A stretch of 40,103 bases of DNA from Streptomyces misionensis (lineage in GTDB: Bacteria; Actinomycetota; Actinomycetes; Streptomycetales; Streptomycetaceae): NCBI RefSeq assembly GCF_007896895.1, contig NZ_VOGW01000113.1, positions 23,798-63,900 of the forward strand, given 5' to 3'. Under the pieces are notes generated by a model that was not told the DNA's origin, made no database searches, and saw nothing but the letters and a program-made list of their open reading frames with translations. Both the position numbers and the translations under genes were made by a program. Position 1 is the stretch's first letter. Every line of letters starts with the position of its first letter. Shown here one piece after another: positions 33,117 through 40,103 of the stretch.

Positions 33117-33979
33117 GGCCTGGTCATCCTGTTCCCGAACAGCTTCTTCCACTCGTCGTAGGCGGCGCGCTCCTGGCCCTCGTCCTCCAGGTCGACCGCC
33201 CGCTCTGCGATGGCGCGGGCCTGGGTGAGTGCGTTGGCCGCGGCGAGCTTCTGAGTCGCGTTCATGACGGCATTGACGTCACCGCCCAGGCCGGCGGGGT
33301 CAGGCCACTCGTCGCCGATGCGTTCGGCGGCGGTCGCCAAGAACAGCACGATCTCGTCCTGATAGCGCCCGATCGGCGGTTTCACCAGCGACTGGGCCAT
33401 GACCTCCAGCAGGAAGGAGGGCGACACGGGCTCACCGAGTTCGCGGTTGATGCTTTTGACCATCTTGACGAAGGGCACGTACTTGCCGTCGCAGTCGGCG
33501 TTCTTGGCGATGCTCAGCTCGTGGTGGCGCTTGGGGTTGGTCGCGATCCAGTCGCCTGCCGAGGGGTTGGGGATGTAGTAGCCGCCCTCCTCTCGCTTGA
33601 AGGCGGGGACCACGTCGATCGACATGACCTCGTCGTCGGGGCCGTAGGGGATGACGACGGCCATGCCGTCGCGGGCGGCAGCGCTCCACTTCTGACGGAG
33701 CAGGGTCTCGAGGGCGTTGATCACTTGGATGGGCGCCTGATCGCGGAAGCCGGCCTGGGAGCCGTTGGCGTCGAGGACCACGAAGATATCGATGTCCTTG
33801 AGCTTCTTCGTCTTGGTGTCGCGCCGGTAGCTGCCGGTAAGGAAGTCGTCGGCGAGGTCCCAGTGCGACCGGACGAAATCGCGGATGGCCTCGTGCCGTG
33901 CCTTCGCAAGGTTCTGCTCGGTCTGGGTGATCTCCAAGTTGTGCTTGAGCTTGGTGAAGGCGTCGTCGATGTGTCCCAT
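33113..33979 (-). CDS. CBASS cyclic-oligonucleotide synthase (CD-NTase)
   Basis: This 288-aa enzyme shows the polymerase-beta-like nucleotidyltransferase motif: Gly49-Ser50 in FLTGSYRRD, the metal-binding Asp62 and Asp64 in KDIDIFVVLD, and the third Asp122 in SIDVVPAF. The family segment GGYYIPNPSAGDWIATNPKR and the helical GKYVPFVKMVKSINRE follow. Once activated it makes a cyclic di- or trinucleotide that triggers the S-4TM effector. The HORMA and TRIP13 partners make it a type III CBASS, in which closed HORMA bound to peptide switches the enzyme on. ATG 33979 has AGGAAG 8 bp upstream and follows the HORMA gene by 24 bp. Confidence 0.9.
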   Translation of the reverse strand: MGHIDDAFTKLKHNLEITQTEQNLAKARHEAIRDFVRSHWDLADDFLTGSYRRDTKTKKLKDIDIFVVLDANGSQAGFRDQAPIQVINALETLLRQKWSAAARDGMAVVIPYGPDDEVMSIDVVPAFKREEGGYYIPNPSAGDWIATNPKRHHELSIAKNADCDGKYVPFVKMVKSINRELGEPVSPSFLLEVMAQSLVKPPIGRYQDEIVLFLATAAERIGDEWPDPAGLGGDVNAVMNATQKLAAANALTQARAIAERAVDLEDEGQERAAYDEWKKLFGNRMTRP

Positions 33980-34003
33980 AGCGGTGTCTTCCTGCTCGTG
34001 GCC

Positions 34004-34507
34004 TCAGGTGTGGTAGTACCGCATGCCGGTCGAGGCGTGCGGGGCGGAGCCGAGGGTGCCGAAGGTGATGCCGCGCAGGCCGTCGGTGCTCGCCCGCTGG
34101 CCGGGGCCCCAACCCGGTTGCGGGGTGCGGGGCCCGTTGAAGGTGCAGAACAGCCGGTAGGTGGTGCCCGCGGGCACCTGGTCGAACTTGGCCCGGAACC
34201 GGGCGGCTCGGGCACGGGAGGCGGTGAACTCGGCATTGCCGTCGCCGGCGGTGGTGTAGGACACCGGGAATTCGATCACCGGTGCCACGGCGCCCGAGGG
34301 CTGGTGGCATTCCAGGACGACCGTGTCGAGGGAGCCCTCCTCGATCCACGCCTTGATCGCGTCCTCGTTCTGCACCCAGTCGCGACGGAACCGATCCATG
34401 TTGATCCCCAGGTCGGCGAGGATGTCGGTGATGGTGCCGAGGATGACGTCTGTCAGGTGCGTAGCGGTGTGGGTCCGCGTGTAGCTGTAGGTGTACGTGG
34501 AGGTCAT
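34004..34507 (-). CDS. cap7: Bacterial HORMA domain protein (CBASS Cap7)
   Basis: A 167-aa protein starting MTSTYTYSYTRTHTATHLTD, then VILGTITDILADLGI, the N-terminal helix pattern of bacterial HORMA family proteins. A beta-rich remainder and a C-terminal safety-belt-like region ending GITFGTLGSAPHASTG follow. In CBASS the HORMA protein closes around a peptide from a phage or partner protein and then binds and activates the CD-NTase; the TRIP13-like ATPase reopens it. ATG 34507 overlaps the stop of the preceding gene (ATGA). Confidence 0.85.
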   Translation of the reverse strand: MTSTYTYSYTRTHTATHLTDVILGTITDILADLGINMDRFRRDWVQNEDAIKAWIEEGSLDTVVLECHQPSGAVAPVIEFPVSYTTAGDGNAEFTASRARAARFRAKFDQVPAGTTYRLFCTFNGPRTPQPGWGPGQRASTDGLRGITFGTLGSAPHASTGMRYYHT

Positions 34508-34983
34508 CGCTCGGTCACCGCCCGGCGCAGAGCCTCACGGTCGATCAGCGGACCGGAGCTGGCAGCCTTCGTCTCCGGAGCGGGCGGGACAGCGTCGGAC
34601 AACCGGGCGTGACCGTCGGCGACTGCCTTCACCTGCTCCTGGAGTGGGGCCGGGGACGGCAGGTGGATCGTGAAATCGTCGGCGCCCGCCGCGCCGGGGA
34701 CGGGGCTGAGGTTTTCCTCCAACGCCAGCGCCGCCGTGCCGGACACCGTCGTGATCTCGCAGTGCACCTTCCCGGCCACCAGGGTGATCGGGTGCCGCTG
34801 CAGATGCCCTGCCGCGATCAGCATCCGCCCGACCGACTCGGCGGCCGACATCGCCTGCACCGCCTCGTCGCGGGACAGCGCGGAGGACTGCGCCACGGTG
34901 TCCGCCACGAGGTCCGAGATCACCGCCCAGGTTCCGCTGGCGCTGCGCATGGGCGAGGCCGCCACCTGCCTAGTGCGCCGCAC
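34504..34983 (-). CDS. CBASS accessory protein, probable Cap8/second HORMA-like
   Basis: This 159-aa protein sits between the TRIP13-like ATPase and HORMA genes, the place usually held by a second HORMA or Cap8-type protein. It has a helical N-terminal half (TWAVISDLVADTVAQSSALS, then MSAAESVGRMLIAAGHLQRH), a strand pair, and a flexible Pro/Ala-rich C-terminus that could offer a closure peptide. Sequence alone does not prove the fold. GTG 34983 is chosen because GGAGG lies 6 bp upstream, inside the end of the ATPase gene (14-bp overlap). Confidence 0.6.
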   Translation of the reverse strand: MRRTRQVAASPMRSASGTWAVISDLVADTVAQSSALSRDEAVQAMSAAESVGRMLIAAGHLQRHPITLVAGKVHCEITTVSGTAALALEENLSPVPGAAGADDFTIHLPSPAPLQEQVKAVADGHARLSDAVPPAPETKAASSGPLIDREALRRAVTER

Positions 34984-35875
34984 GAGACACCTCCGGCTGG
35001 CCCGTCTCCGCGACGGCGTTGCGCACTGCGGCGGCCAGGTCGTCTTCAGTCAGGTTGCCGGGGTCCAGCACCGTGTCCAGTCGCTGAGCCAGGGCTTCGA
35101 AGACCACCTTGCGCGTACGGCGGCCGTCCAGTCCGTGAGCCGCCTCGGCGATGCGCTCCATCGCGGAGGAGCGCGCCAGCTCACCCAAGGCGGGGTACTT
35201 GTCGGCCAGCATCAGCAGGGTGGAGGCGAGGATCTTCCGCAGCGCCTCCGGCTCGGGAAGCGGGACGAGGATGGCGGCGTCGGAGCGGGAGAGGAACGCC
35301 TCGTCCAGGGCGGTGGTGAAGTTGCTGGTCGCGACGAAGAACAGGTGCGGGTGCTTGGCTGCGTTGAGATCCAAGGCAGTGAGCACCGCGTCGGTGGCGC
35401 GGTGGACGTCGGCCGGGTTGGCGGCCAGTGACGCCGCCGAGCGGGCGACCGCCATCGACTCGACCTCGTCGAGGATCACCACGGTCGGCACGCCATCCGA
35501 CGCGAGGCCCGGAACGTACTCGCCGAGCAGCTCGCTGACCCGCTGCTGCGACTGCCCGTGCTCGGCACTCATTAGCCCGTGCGGGTTGATCTCGATCCGC
35601 CGGACCGCGCCTCCGCCGACGTAGCGGGCGACCTGCGCCGGCAGACCCCGTGCCAGGGTCGTCTTGCCGGTGCCGGGAGGACCGTACAGCGTGCACAAAC
35701 CGTGCAATGCCGTCACCGCAAACGGCAGGTCAGGCCGCACAAGCAGCGACAACACCGTCTGGTTGCGCAACCGGTCCTTGATCTCCTCCGGCACCACGAT
35801 GGCATCCCACAACCCGGCCTCCTCCGAGTCGGCGGTGATCACCTCGTCCGACAGCACACATTCCTGAACCCGCAT
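34970..35875 (-). CDS. cap6: TRIP13-like AAA+ ATPase (CBASS Cap6)
   Basis: This 301-aa AAA+ protein has Walker A GPPGTGKT (65-72), Walker B VVILDEVES (Asp136-Glu137), sensor region FFVATSNF, and RSDAAILVPLPEPEALRKIL in the C-terminal small domain. DGRRTRKVVFEAL carries paired arginines typical of TRIP13/Pch2 relatives. It opens closed HORMA proteins to switch CBASS off, preventing self-activation. ATG 35875 is preferred (GGAG 8 bp upstream); an in-frame GTG at 35896 is possible. First gene of the minus-strand CBASS operon, divergent from its likely regulator. Confidence 0.87.
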   Translation of the reverse strand: MRVQECVLSDEVITADSEEAGLWDAIVVPEEIKDRLRNQTVLSLLVRPDLPFAVTALHGLCTLYGPPGTGKTTLARGLPAQVARYVGGGAVRRIEINPHGLMSAEHGQSQQRVSELLGEYVPGLASDGVPTVVILDEVESMAVARSAASLAANPADVHRATDAVLTALDLNAAKHPHLFFVATSNFTTALDEAFLSRSDAAILVPLPEPEALRKILASTLLMLADKYPALGELARSSAMERIAEAAHGLDGRRTRKVVFEALAQRLDTVLDPGNLTEDDLAAAVRNAVAETGQPEVSRAAH

Positions 35876-36118
35876 CCCCTCAACTCCATCCCCCACGCAC
35901 GGTGGCCACCTCAGATCTGAACATCATCTTCCGAGTTTTAGGTAGAGTACACGACATGGCGGAGATGCAACTCGACACACTTCACTCAGGCGTGTTCCGC
36001 TGAAGCCGGGTGATTTGACCGCCCGGTAACCAAGGTGTGCCTAAGATGCGGGCGAAGCATTCAAGATCGAGAGTCGTCCGCTGATCGGTGGACGTTGACT
36101 GGCGCGGAGACGAGCGAC
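35876..36118. promoter_or_regulatory. Divergent promoter region of CBASS and its regulator
   Basis: This 243-bp interval between two divergent starts must hold both promoters. TAGAGT (near 35943-35948) is a -10-like match on the plus strand, with related motifs on the minus strand, in a noticeably AT-richer patch (35910-35955). No single palindrome is convincing as the operator, though the HTH-peptidase probably binds here. Confidence 0.45.
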
Positions 36119-37234
36119 GTGAACGACCCGCAACTGGACCCCGGCGACATCGCGGCCCTGTTCGATCGGGCCAGGCTGCGATTGGCGCGCGAACTCCGTG
36201 GACTCACCCAGGTGCAGCTGGCCCGGGAAGTCGGATCCGTCACCGCAGCTTCGATCAGTCAGTTCGAGAACGGACACACCAAGCCCGCCACATCGACGCT
36301 TCGCCGGCTTGCGGTCGCTCTGCGGGTACCGCCGTCGTTCTTCGCCGCGCCAGCCCGCCCCCCCGCTCAGGATCAGGTCAGCGGGTTCTTCCGTAGTCTT
36401 CGATCCACCTCCCCTCGAGATCGCCAACAAGCGCTCGCCTACGTGCACCTCGCGCGGGAAGTCGCACTTGAGCTCGAAAAATACGTCGCGTTGCCCGACC
36501 TCAATCTCCCGCGCGTCCCAATCGACGAAGGACAGCCTCTTCAGTCCGTCGATATCGAACAAGCGGCAGCCCAGGTCCGTGACCACTGGAACGTCCCACG
36601 CGGGCCAGTTCAAGATGTCGTGCGACTGCTGGAAATGAATGGAATTATTGTTGTCCGCTTCCGTGTCAGCATCGAAAAAGTTGATGCATTCTGCGTCGAC
36701 TTCCCCGACAGGCCCGTAGTTGCCCTCGGGGCCGATAAGGGTCTGCGTGACCGTTCCCGCTTCGATGCAGCCCACGAACTTGGCCACCTGGTCTTGCATA
36801 GCGTCGCGGGAAAAATTGGCGACAAGGTTACTGAGAGCCAAGCCCACGAGTTCGCCGCCGCCTTCCTTATGCCAGCCGACGACATCAGGTCCGAACTTCC
36901 GGAGCGGCTCGACTGGCCCGCATTTCTCCGCTTGAAGGCAAAATGGCACGTCTCGCTAGCCGCCCTTTTGGTCAGAGCAAAAACGCTCGGCGTCATGAGC
37001 GAACACACCTACGCCCAGGGATGGAAAGCGTTGTCCGTCCGAGGATGGAGAAAGGCGGAGCCAGGTCCCCTGGGGAATCCAGAGGCGCCCGTACTCCTGC
37101 ACCGCGCACTAGAACTCATGGAAACAACGGGTATCTCCTTCACTGATTTCATCAATCGTTCCGGCCTTCCGGAAGCCGACGTTCGAACCCTGCTCAGTCG
37201 GGATATCGGCGAACGACCCCGCGTGGAGTTCTGA
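36119..37234 (+). CDS. HTH-ImmA/IrrE fusion: single-chain repressor-protease, likely CBASS regulator
   Basis: This 371-aa protein combines an XRE helix-turn-helix (about 18-72, QLAREVGSVTAASISQFENG) with an ImmA/IrrE-type zinc peptidase. Its RFDAAHELGHLVLH supplies His219, Glu220 and His223, and HEFAAAFLMP a third ligand (Glu244). Some CBASS loci encode separate CapH repressor and CapP peptidase, where DNA damage makes CapP cut CapH. Here both activities lie in one chain, transcribed away from the CBASS operon. GTG 36119 is used (GGAG about 10 bp upstream); GTG 36035 has no ribosome site. Self-cleavage or partner cleavage cannot be decided from sequence. Confidence 0.85.
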   Translation: MNDPQLDPGDIAALFDRARLRLARELRGLTQVQLAREVGSVTAASISQFENGHTKPATSTLRRLAVALRVPPSFFAAPARPPAQDQVSGFFRSLRSTSPRDRQQALAYVHLAREVALELEKYVALPDLNLPRVPIDEGQPLQSVDIEQAAAQVRDHWNVPRGPVQDVVRLLEMNGIIVVRFRVSIEKVDAFCVDFPDRPVVALGADKGLRDRSRFDAAHELGHLVLHSVAGKIGDKVTESQAHEFAAAFLMPADDIRSELPERLDWPAFLRLKAKWHVSLAALLVRAKTLGVMSEHTYAQGWKALSVRGWRKAEPGPLGNPEAPVLLHRALELMETTGISFTDFINRSGLPEADVRTLLSRDIGERPRVEF

Positions 37235-37289
37235 GCTACCTCACCGGGCCACTCACCCCAGCGCTATCGATGCAGAAGTGGTGGTCGTC

Positions 37290-37640
37290 CCAACGTCGAC
37301 GTGGTTCGACGAGCCCGACTCGGTCGGCGTTACGACCTCGGTCTGACCGCTGCCCGCACCCACCGGATCATCCGTATCTGCGAGCGCCGGGGCGTCCGCA
37401 TCCTGGCCGACCTCGCTCACCTGGGTGGCGTGCCCTTGGGTGAGCACTCGCATCAAACGCCGGCCCCTGCAGGAAACTCACCCTCACCGAGAAGCCCGTC
37501 AACCGGGCCCTGGCCACAGCCCGGACACCAGTCGAGCGCAGCGTCGCGCGCCTGAAGTCCTGGCGGATCTTCCGCAGATCCCGATGCAGTGCAACCGCAT
37601 GACATCAACCGCAAATACTGTCCTGACCCTGGAACGGCAA
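37290..37640 (+). pseudogene. IS5-type DDE transposase, C-terminal relic
   Basis: Fragments in shifting frames read DLGLTAARTHRIIRICERRG, TRIKRRPLQE, LTEKPVNRALATARTPVERS, VARLKSWRIFRRSRCS and NRMTSTANTVLTLERQ. This is the end of an IS5-like DDE transposase, with the catalytic Glu region (ARTPVER) retained. At least two frameshifts and loss of the N-terminal half make it inactive. It belongs to a different branch from the IS at 20.3-21.6 kb. Confidence 0.75.
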
Positions 37641-37689
37641 CACTGCAAGGAGACACGGCGTGATGCAGGGCCCGGCCAGCCAGACACCA

Positions 37690-37908
37690 TCATCCGTTCG
37701 CCTCGAAGAGCTGCTCCCCGGCAGTGCCGAAGTAGCCTCCAAAGGCGGTGGGCTTTGCGGGGGTGAAGGACAAGTCCTGGTTGGTCGCGAAGAGTTCCCG
37801 GGGCGGATGCTGCGCGCCGGCCGTAAGACACATGTCGTCACCGCGTCCTTGCTTCGGGTGCTCGCGAGAGGAGAACCCGAGTGCAATGGTGCCCACGACG
37901 GACACTGA
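37690..37908 (+). pseudogene. Second excisionase-like gene, internally frameshifted
   Basis: The frame ending at 37908 carries EEFPGRMLRAGRKTHVVTAS and LLRVLARGEPECN, closely matching the gene at 23881-24156. Upstream, the homologous helix is readable only after a shift (KAVGFAGVKDKSWLVAK in place of KALGFSRAKGYDLIRSG), then the frame returns. Two compensating indels have thus scrambled about 18 residues, including the first DNA-binding helix. A frame is still open but the protein is probably non-functional. Confidence 0.65.
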
Positions 37909-37921
37909 ATCCCACCTACTC

Positions 37922-37954
37922 AGAAGCCCCGCGGACCGCGCCTGCGGGGCTTCT
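37922..37954. terminator. Terminator hairpin after the excisionase relic
   Basis: Perfect arms AGAAGCCCCGC (37922-37932) and complement (37944-37954) with an 11-nt loop, 13 bp after the stop, matching the position of the hairpin after the first excisionase copy. Confidence 0.8.
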
Positions 37955-37969
37955 CGTCGCACGCCGCTC

Positions 37970-38042
37970 TCACACAGCCCCTATGAGCGGGTTCCTGACT
38001 ATGGCCGTCTGACCAGGGGAAGACCCCCCGTGCCGCGTAGCG
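37970..38042 (-). mobile_element. IS110 3'-end remnant
   Basis: About 70 bp parallel to the end of the IS110 relic at 24.43-24.51 kb: CACACAGCCCCTATGA, GTCTGACCAGGGGAAGACC and CCCGTGCCGCGTAGCG against CACACTGCCCCTATGA, GTCTGACCAGGTGGAAGACC and CCCGTGCCGTGTAGCG. It stops sharply where cobalamin riboswitch sequence begins. Confidence 0.7.
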
Positions 38043-38116
38043 ATTGCCACTGGCCTCGCGGCCGGGAAGGCAGGGGCGGGCGCGATGACCCGTCAGCCAG
38101 GAGACCGGCCACGGCA
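38043..38116 (+). promoter_or_regulatory. Cobalamin riboswitch, 3' part only (5' core deleted)
   Basis: The segment GCCACTGGCC, then CCGGGAAGGC, GATGACCCG and GTCAGCCAGGAGACCGGCC is the downstream part of a cobalamin riboswitch, including the conserved B12 box. The upstream core (the GGGAA-N-CCGGUG-N-A-CCGG and CCCGCCACUGU elements that bind the ligand) is absent, replaced by IS110 sequence. It precedes a nickel/cobalt transporter by 39 bp. Without its core it cannot be expected to respond to B12. Confidence 0.75.
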
Positions 38117-38154
38117 GCACGAAGCTGATCCACGAGGTGCTGGAGCGTAACCGT

Positions 38155-39264
38155 ATGACCATGCCCGAAGGCGTGCCCGAAACCGCCGCTTCCCCTTCCT
38201 TCCGCTGGCGGCGCGAGGACACCGTCCGAACCGCGGGCCTCCTGGCCGTGATCGTCGCCCTGCACGTGGTCGCCTTCGGGATCCTGTTCCTGCTCGTGGT
38301 GCCGCGCCACTACGAGGTCGGCACCAAGGCGTTCGGGGTCGGGCTGGGCATCACGGCCTACACCCTGGGCATGCGGCACGCGTTCGACGCCGACCACATC
38401 CCCGCGATCGACAACACCACCCGCAAGCTGATGGCCGACGGCAAGCGGCCGGTGTCGGTGGGCTTCTGGTTCGCGCTCGGCCACTCCAGCGTGGTCATCG
38501 CCATGGCCGCGCTGGTCGCCGGCGGCGCAAAGCTCGCCGGCACCCTGATGCACGACGGCTCACGGACCCACCAGGTCCTCGGCACCCTGGGCACCACGGT
38601 CTCCGGCAGCTTCCTTTACCTGATCGCCGCCCTCAACCTCGTGGCCCTGTTCGGCATCGCCCGCGTCTTCAAAGCCATGCGCGCCGGAAAGTACGACGAG
38701 GCCGAGTTGGAGGCGCACCTGGACTCGCGCGGCTTCATGAACCGCCTCCTGGGCCGGCTCACCAAGGCCATCCGCCGCCCCGGCCAGATGTTCCCCCTCG
38801 GCTTCCTCTTCGGCATCGGCTTTGACACCACGACCGAGGTACTGCTCCTCGCCCTGGCCGGCAACGGCGCCGCCGCCGGCCTCTCCTGGTACGCGATCCT
38901 GTGCCTGCCCCTGCTGTTCGCCGCCGGCATGAGCCTCTTCGACACCCTCGACGGCACCTTCATGAACTTCGCCTACCAATGGGCCTTCTCCAAGCCCGTC
39001 CGCAAGGTGTTCTACAACCTCACCATCACCGGCCTGTCCATCGCGGTCGCCTTCTTCGTCGGCACCATCGAGCTGGTCGGTGTCCTGCACGACAAACTGG
39101 GCCTGAGCGACGAGGTCTCCGGCTGGATCGCGGGCTTGGACCTGGACAATGTCGGCTACGTCATCGTCGGCCTGTTCGTCGTTGTCTGGGCCGTCGCGAT
39201 CGCCTACTGGCGCCTGGCCAAGGTCGAGGAGCGCTGGAGCACCCGCACCGCAGACACCGGCTGA
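38155..39264 (+). CDS. Nickel/cobalt transporter, HoxN/NiCoT family
   Basis: This 369-aa inner-membrane permease has about eight helices and the family signatures RHAFDADHIPAIDN (helix II metal motif), FALGHSSVV, LGFLFGIGFDTTTEVLLL and LFAAGMSLFDTLDG. It imports Ni2+ or Co2+ at low levels; the B12-riboswitch remnant just upstream points to cobalt. ATG 38155 with GGAG 9 bp upstream is chosen; an in-frame GTG at 38137 would place the start before it. Its normal leader has been replaced by mobile DNA, so expression is probably altered. Confidence 0.92.
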   Translation: MTMPEGVPETAASPSFRWRREDTVRTAGLLAVIVALHVVAFGILFLLVVPRHYEVGTKAFGVGLGITAYTLGMRHAFDADHIPAIDNTTRKLMADGKRPVSVGFWFALGHSSVVIAMAALVAGGAKLAGTLMHDGSRTHQVLGTLGTTVSGSFLYLIAALNLVALFGIARVFKAMRAGKYDEAELEAHLDSRGFMNRLLGRLTKAIRRPGQMFPLGFLFGIGFDTTTEVLLLALAGNGAAAGLSWYAILCLPLLFAAGMSLFDTLDGTFMNFAYQWAFSKPVRKVFYNLTITGLSIAVAFFVGTIELVGVLHDKLGLSDEVSGWIAGLDLDNVGYVIVGLFVVVWAVAIAYWRLAKVEERWSTRTADTG

Positions 39265-39555
39265 CGACGCCAGAGCTGCACCCGCAAATCCCCCTGCCGC
39301 TGCACCTCGAAGTGACCGCGCACGACCTTTGAGAAGGCGGACCATACCTCATCAAAGCCGCGCTCGAAGGCACCATGCCCACGGCGTGCCCTACTTCCCC
39401 ACCGGCTGGTGCCGTCGTCGACCGGGAACTGATGACCTGGTCACCTTCTACGACAGCATCGGCGACGTCACCTGGGTGGACATGGGCAACGGCTCTTTCA
39501 CATCACCGTGAGACCAGGCATGTGGCTGGACCTACGGTGACCGCACCACAGTTCA
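39265..39555. other. Intergenic stretch between transporter and cyclophilin genes
   Basis: A plus-strand frame ending at 39511 contains LVTFYDSIGDVTWVDMGNGS, which has protein-like composition but no start or ribosome site. It may be the tail of a lost gene. Nothing else is recognised. Confidence 0.3.
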
Positions 39556-40103
39556 TCAGGGCCGACAGGACGACCGGACGCTGAGCAACTCGGTCCGCAG
39601 CACGGGCATGCCGTCGACAGGCGCCGGGTCCTGCGAAGTTGGCTCGATACCACCAGCAGCGATCTCGTCGAGTGTCTTCAGGCCGGCGGCGCCGACCGTG
39701 CCGAACACCGTGTAGTTCGGCCGCAGGGCGGAGTCGCCGTAGACGACGAAGAACTGCGACCCGTTCGTGTTCGGCCCGGCGTTGGCCATCGCCAGCAGAC
39801 CGCGCCCGTAAAGGCGACGGGCGCCGGTCGGATCGCTCGGTGCCGGCGGCAGGTCCACCGGCAGCTCGTCCTTGTACGCGTACCCCGGTCCGCCCTCGCC
39901 GGTGCCGGTCGGGTCGCCGCACTGCAGGACTTTCAGCGTCGGGTACGCCGTCAGCCGGTGGCACACCGTACGGTCGTAGAACCGGTGCCGCGCCAGGTGC
40001 AGGAAGCTCTGGACCGTGCACGGCGCCTCGGCCCGGTCCAGCCGCAGCGGCAGCGGGCCCTGGCTGGTCGGGACGGCCATGTCGACCGTGCTGTGACGGG
40101 GGG
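39556..40103 (-). CDS. Cyclophilin-type peptidyl-prolyl isomerase (partial)
   Basis: The minus-strand frame contains the cyclophilin core: APCTVQSFLHLARHRFYDRT, VCHRLT, LQCGDPTGTGEGGPGY and LLAMANAGPNTNGSQFFVVY, then YTVFGTV. This enzyme family speeds proline isomerisation during folding. An ATG lies at 40080, but the frame is open to the window edge, and related Streptomyces enzymes have a longer, often exported or lipidated N-terminus, so the gene probably continues beyond 40103. Confidence 0.85.
   Translation of the reverse strand, partial: PRHSTVDMAVPTSQGPLPLRLDRAEAPCTVQSFLHLARHRFYDRTVCHRLTAYPTLKVLQCGDPTGTGEGGPGYAYKDELPVDLPPAPSDPTGARRLYGRGLLAMANAGPNTNGSQFFVVYGDSALRPNYTVFGTVGAAGLKTLDEIAAGGIEPTSQDPAPVDGMPVLRTELLSVRSSCRP

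Noticed and set aside
37970..38042. 5' half of the cobalamin riboswitch
   Set aside because: GGGGAAGACC superficially resembles the GGGAA core, but the whole stretch aligns with the IS110 end at 24.43-24.51 kb, so it is mobile DNA rather than riboswitch.
1..40103. CRISPR arrays, rRNA genes, replication origin
   Set aside because: I looked for regularly spaced repeats, rRNA-like sequence and clustered DnaA boxes and saw none; the only repeats are the tRNA-Ser duplication, IS ends, the hairpin pair and the excisionase/IS110 module.

Overview
The window is high-GC actinobacterial DNA, almost certainly from a Streptomyces chromosome. The support is third-position G/C bias, GTG and TTG starts, the DUF574 methyltransferase / XRE-DUF5753 / DUF397 trio, a PadR-HAAS-trypsin cluster, DUF317 and AICE-type replication genes, and a cobalamin-riboswitch-linked HoxN transporter. 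Only its two ends look like ordinary chromosome (about 3.4-6.0 kb and 38.1-40.1 kb). The rest is a mosaic island of integrated elements, insertion sequences, gene relics and defence genes. All identifications come from reading the sequence and recalling families; no searches were run.

Left part (1-6.2 kb). The 3' end of a primase/polymerase-like replication gene abuts a tRNA-Ser(UGA). A 116-bp perfect direct repeat containing this whole tRNA occurs again 3.17 kb downstream, bracketing a small cargo: a membrane protein, an ASCH protein and an anchored Ser/Pro-rich protein. After the second tRNA comes a core-like cluster of PadR regulator, HAAS/DUF1700-type membrane protein and an HtrA-like protease. 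The protease has lost its N-terminus by fusion to a fragment of a YihY/BrkB gene, which marks the left edge of the large island.

Element backbone and accessory block (6.2-20.2 kb). A translationally coupled run of PP-loop (PAPS-reductase-like) protein, C5 DNA methyltransferase and double DnaB-N-domain protein, followed by a DUF317 protein, looks like part of a conjugative or integrative element. Next come a small membrane protein, a sigma-like protein, the DUF574/XRE/DUF397 group, a secreted protein with a nonsense codon, a secreted HNH nuclease flanked by two half-gene relics of itself, and a DUF5655-type nuclease.

Mobile and relic zone (20.2-26.1 kb). An IS5-family element carrying a passenger gene sits in the anticodon loop of a tRNA-Arg 5' half. 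It is followed by a 590-aa unknown gene, an excisionase-like gene, a relic of a CBASS nucleotide cyclase, an IS110 relic and degraded catabolic genes.

Defence block (26.1-37.2 kb). Two convergent systems fill it. The first is an operon of EACC1 protein, a 1290-aa caspase-like/UPF1-like helicase fusion and a 483-aa unknown protein; this is the best candidate for a poorly described immune system. The second is a complete type III CBASS operon (TRIP13-like ATPase, accessory protein, HORMA protein, CD-NTase, S-4TM effector) with a divergent single-chain HTH-ImmA/IrrE regulator.

Right edge (37.2-40.1 kb). A transposase relic, a frameshifted second copy of the excisionase gene with its terminator, and the tail of an IS110 copy are fused directly to the 3' part of a cobalamin riboswitch. 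After it come a nickel/cobalt transporter and a partial cyclophilin. The excisionase-terminator-IS110 module therefore brackets the defence block, which suggests how it was acquired or rearranged.
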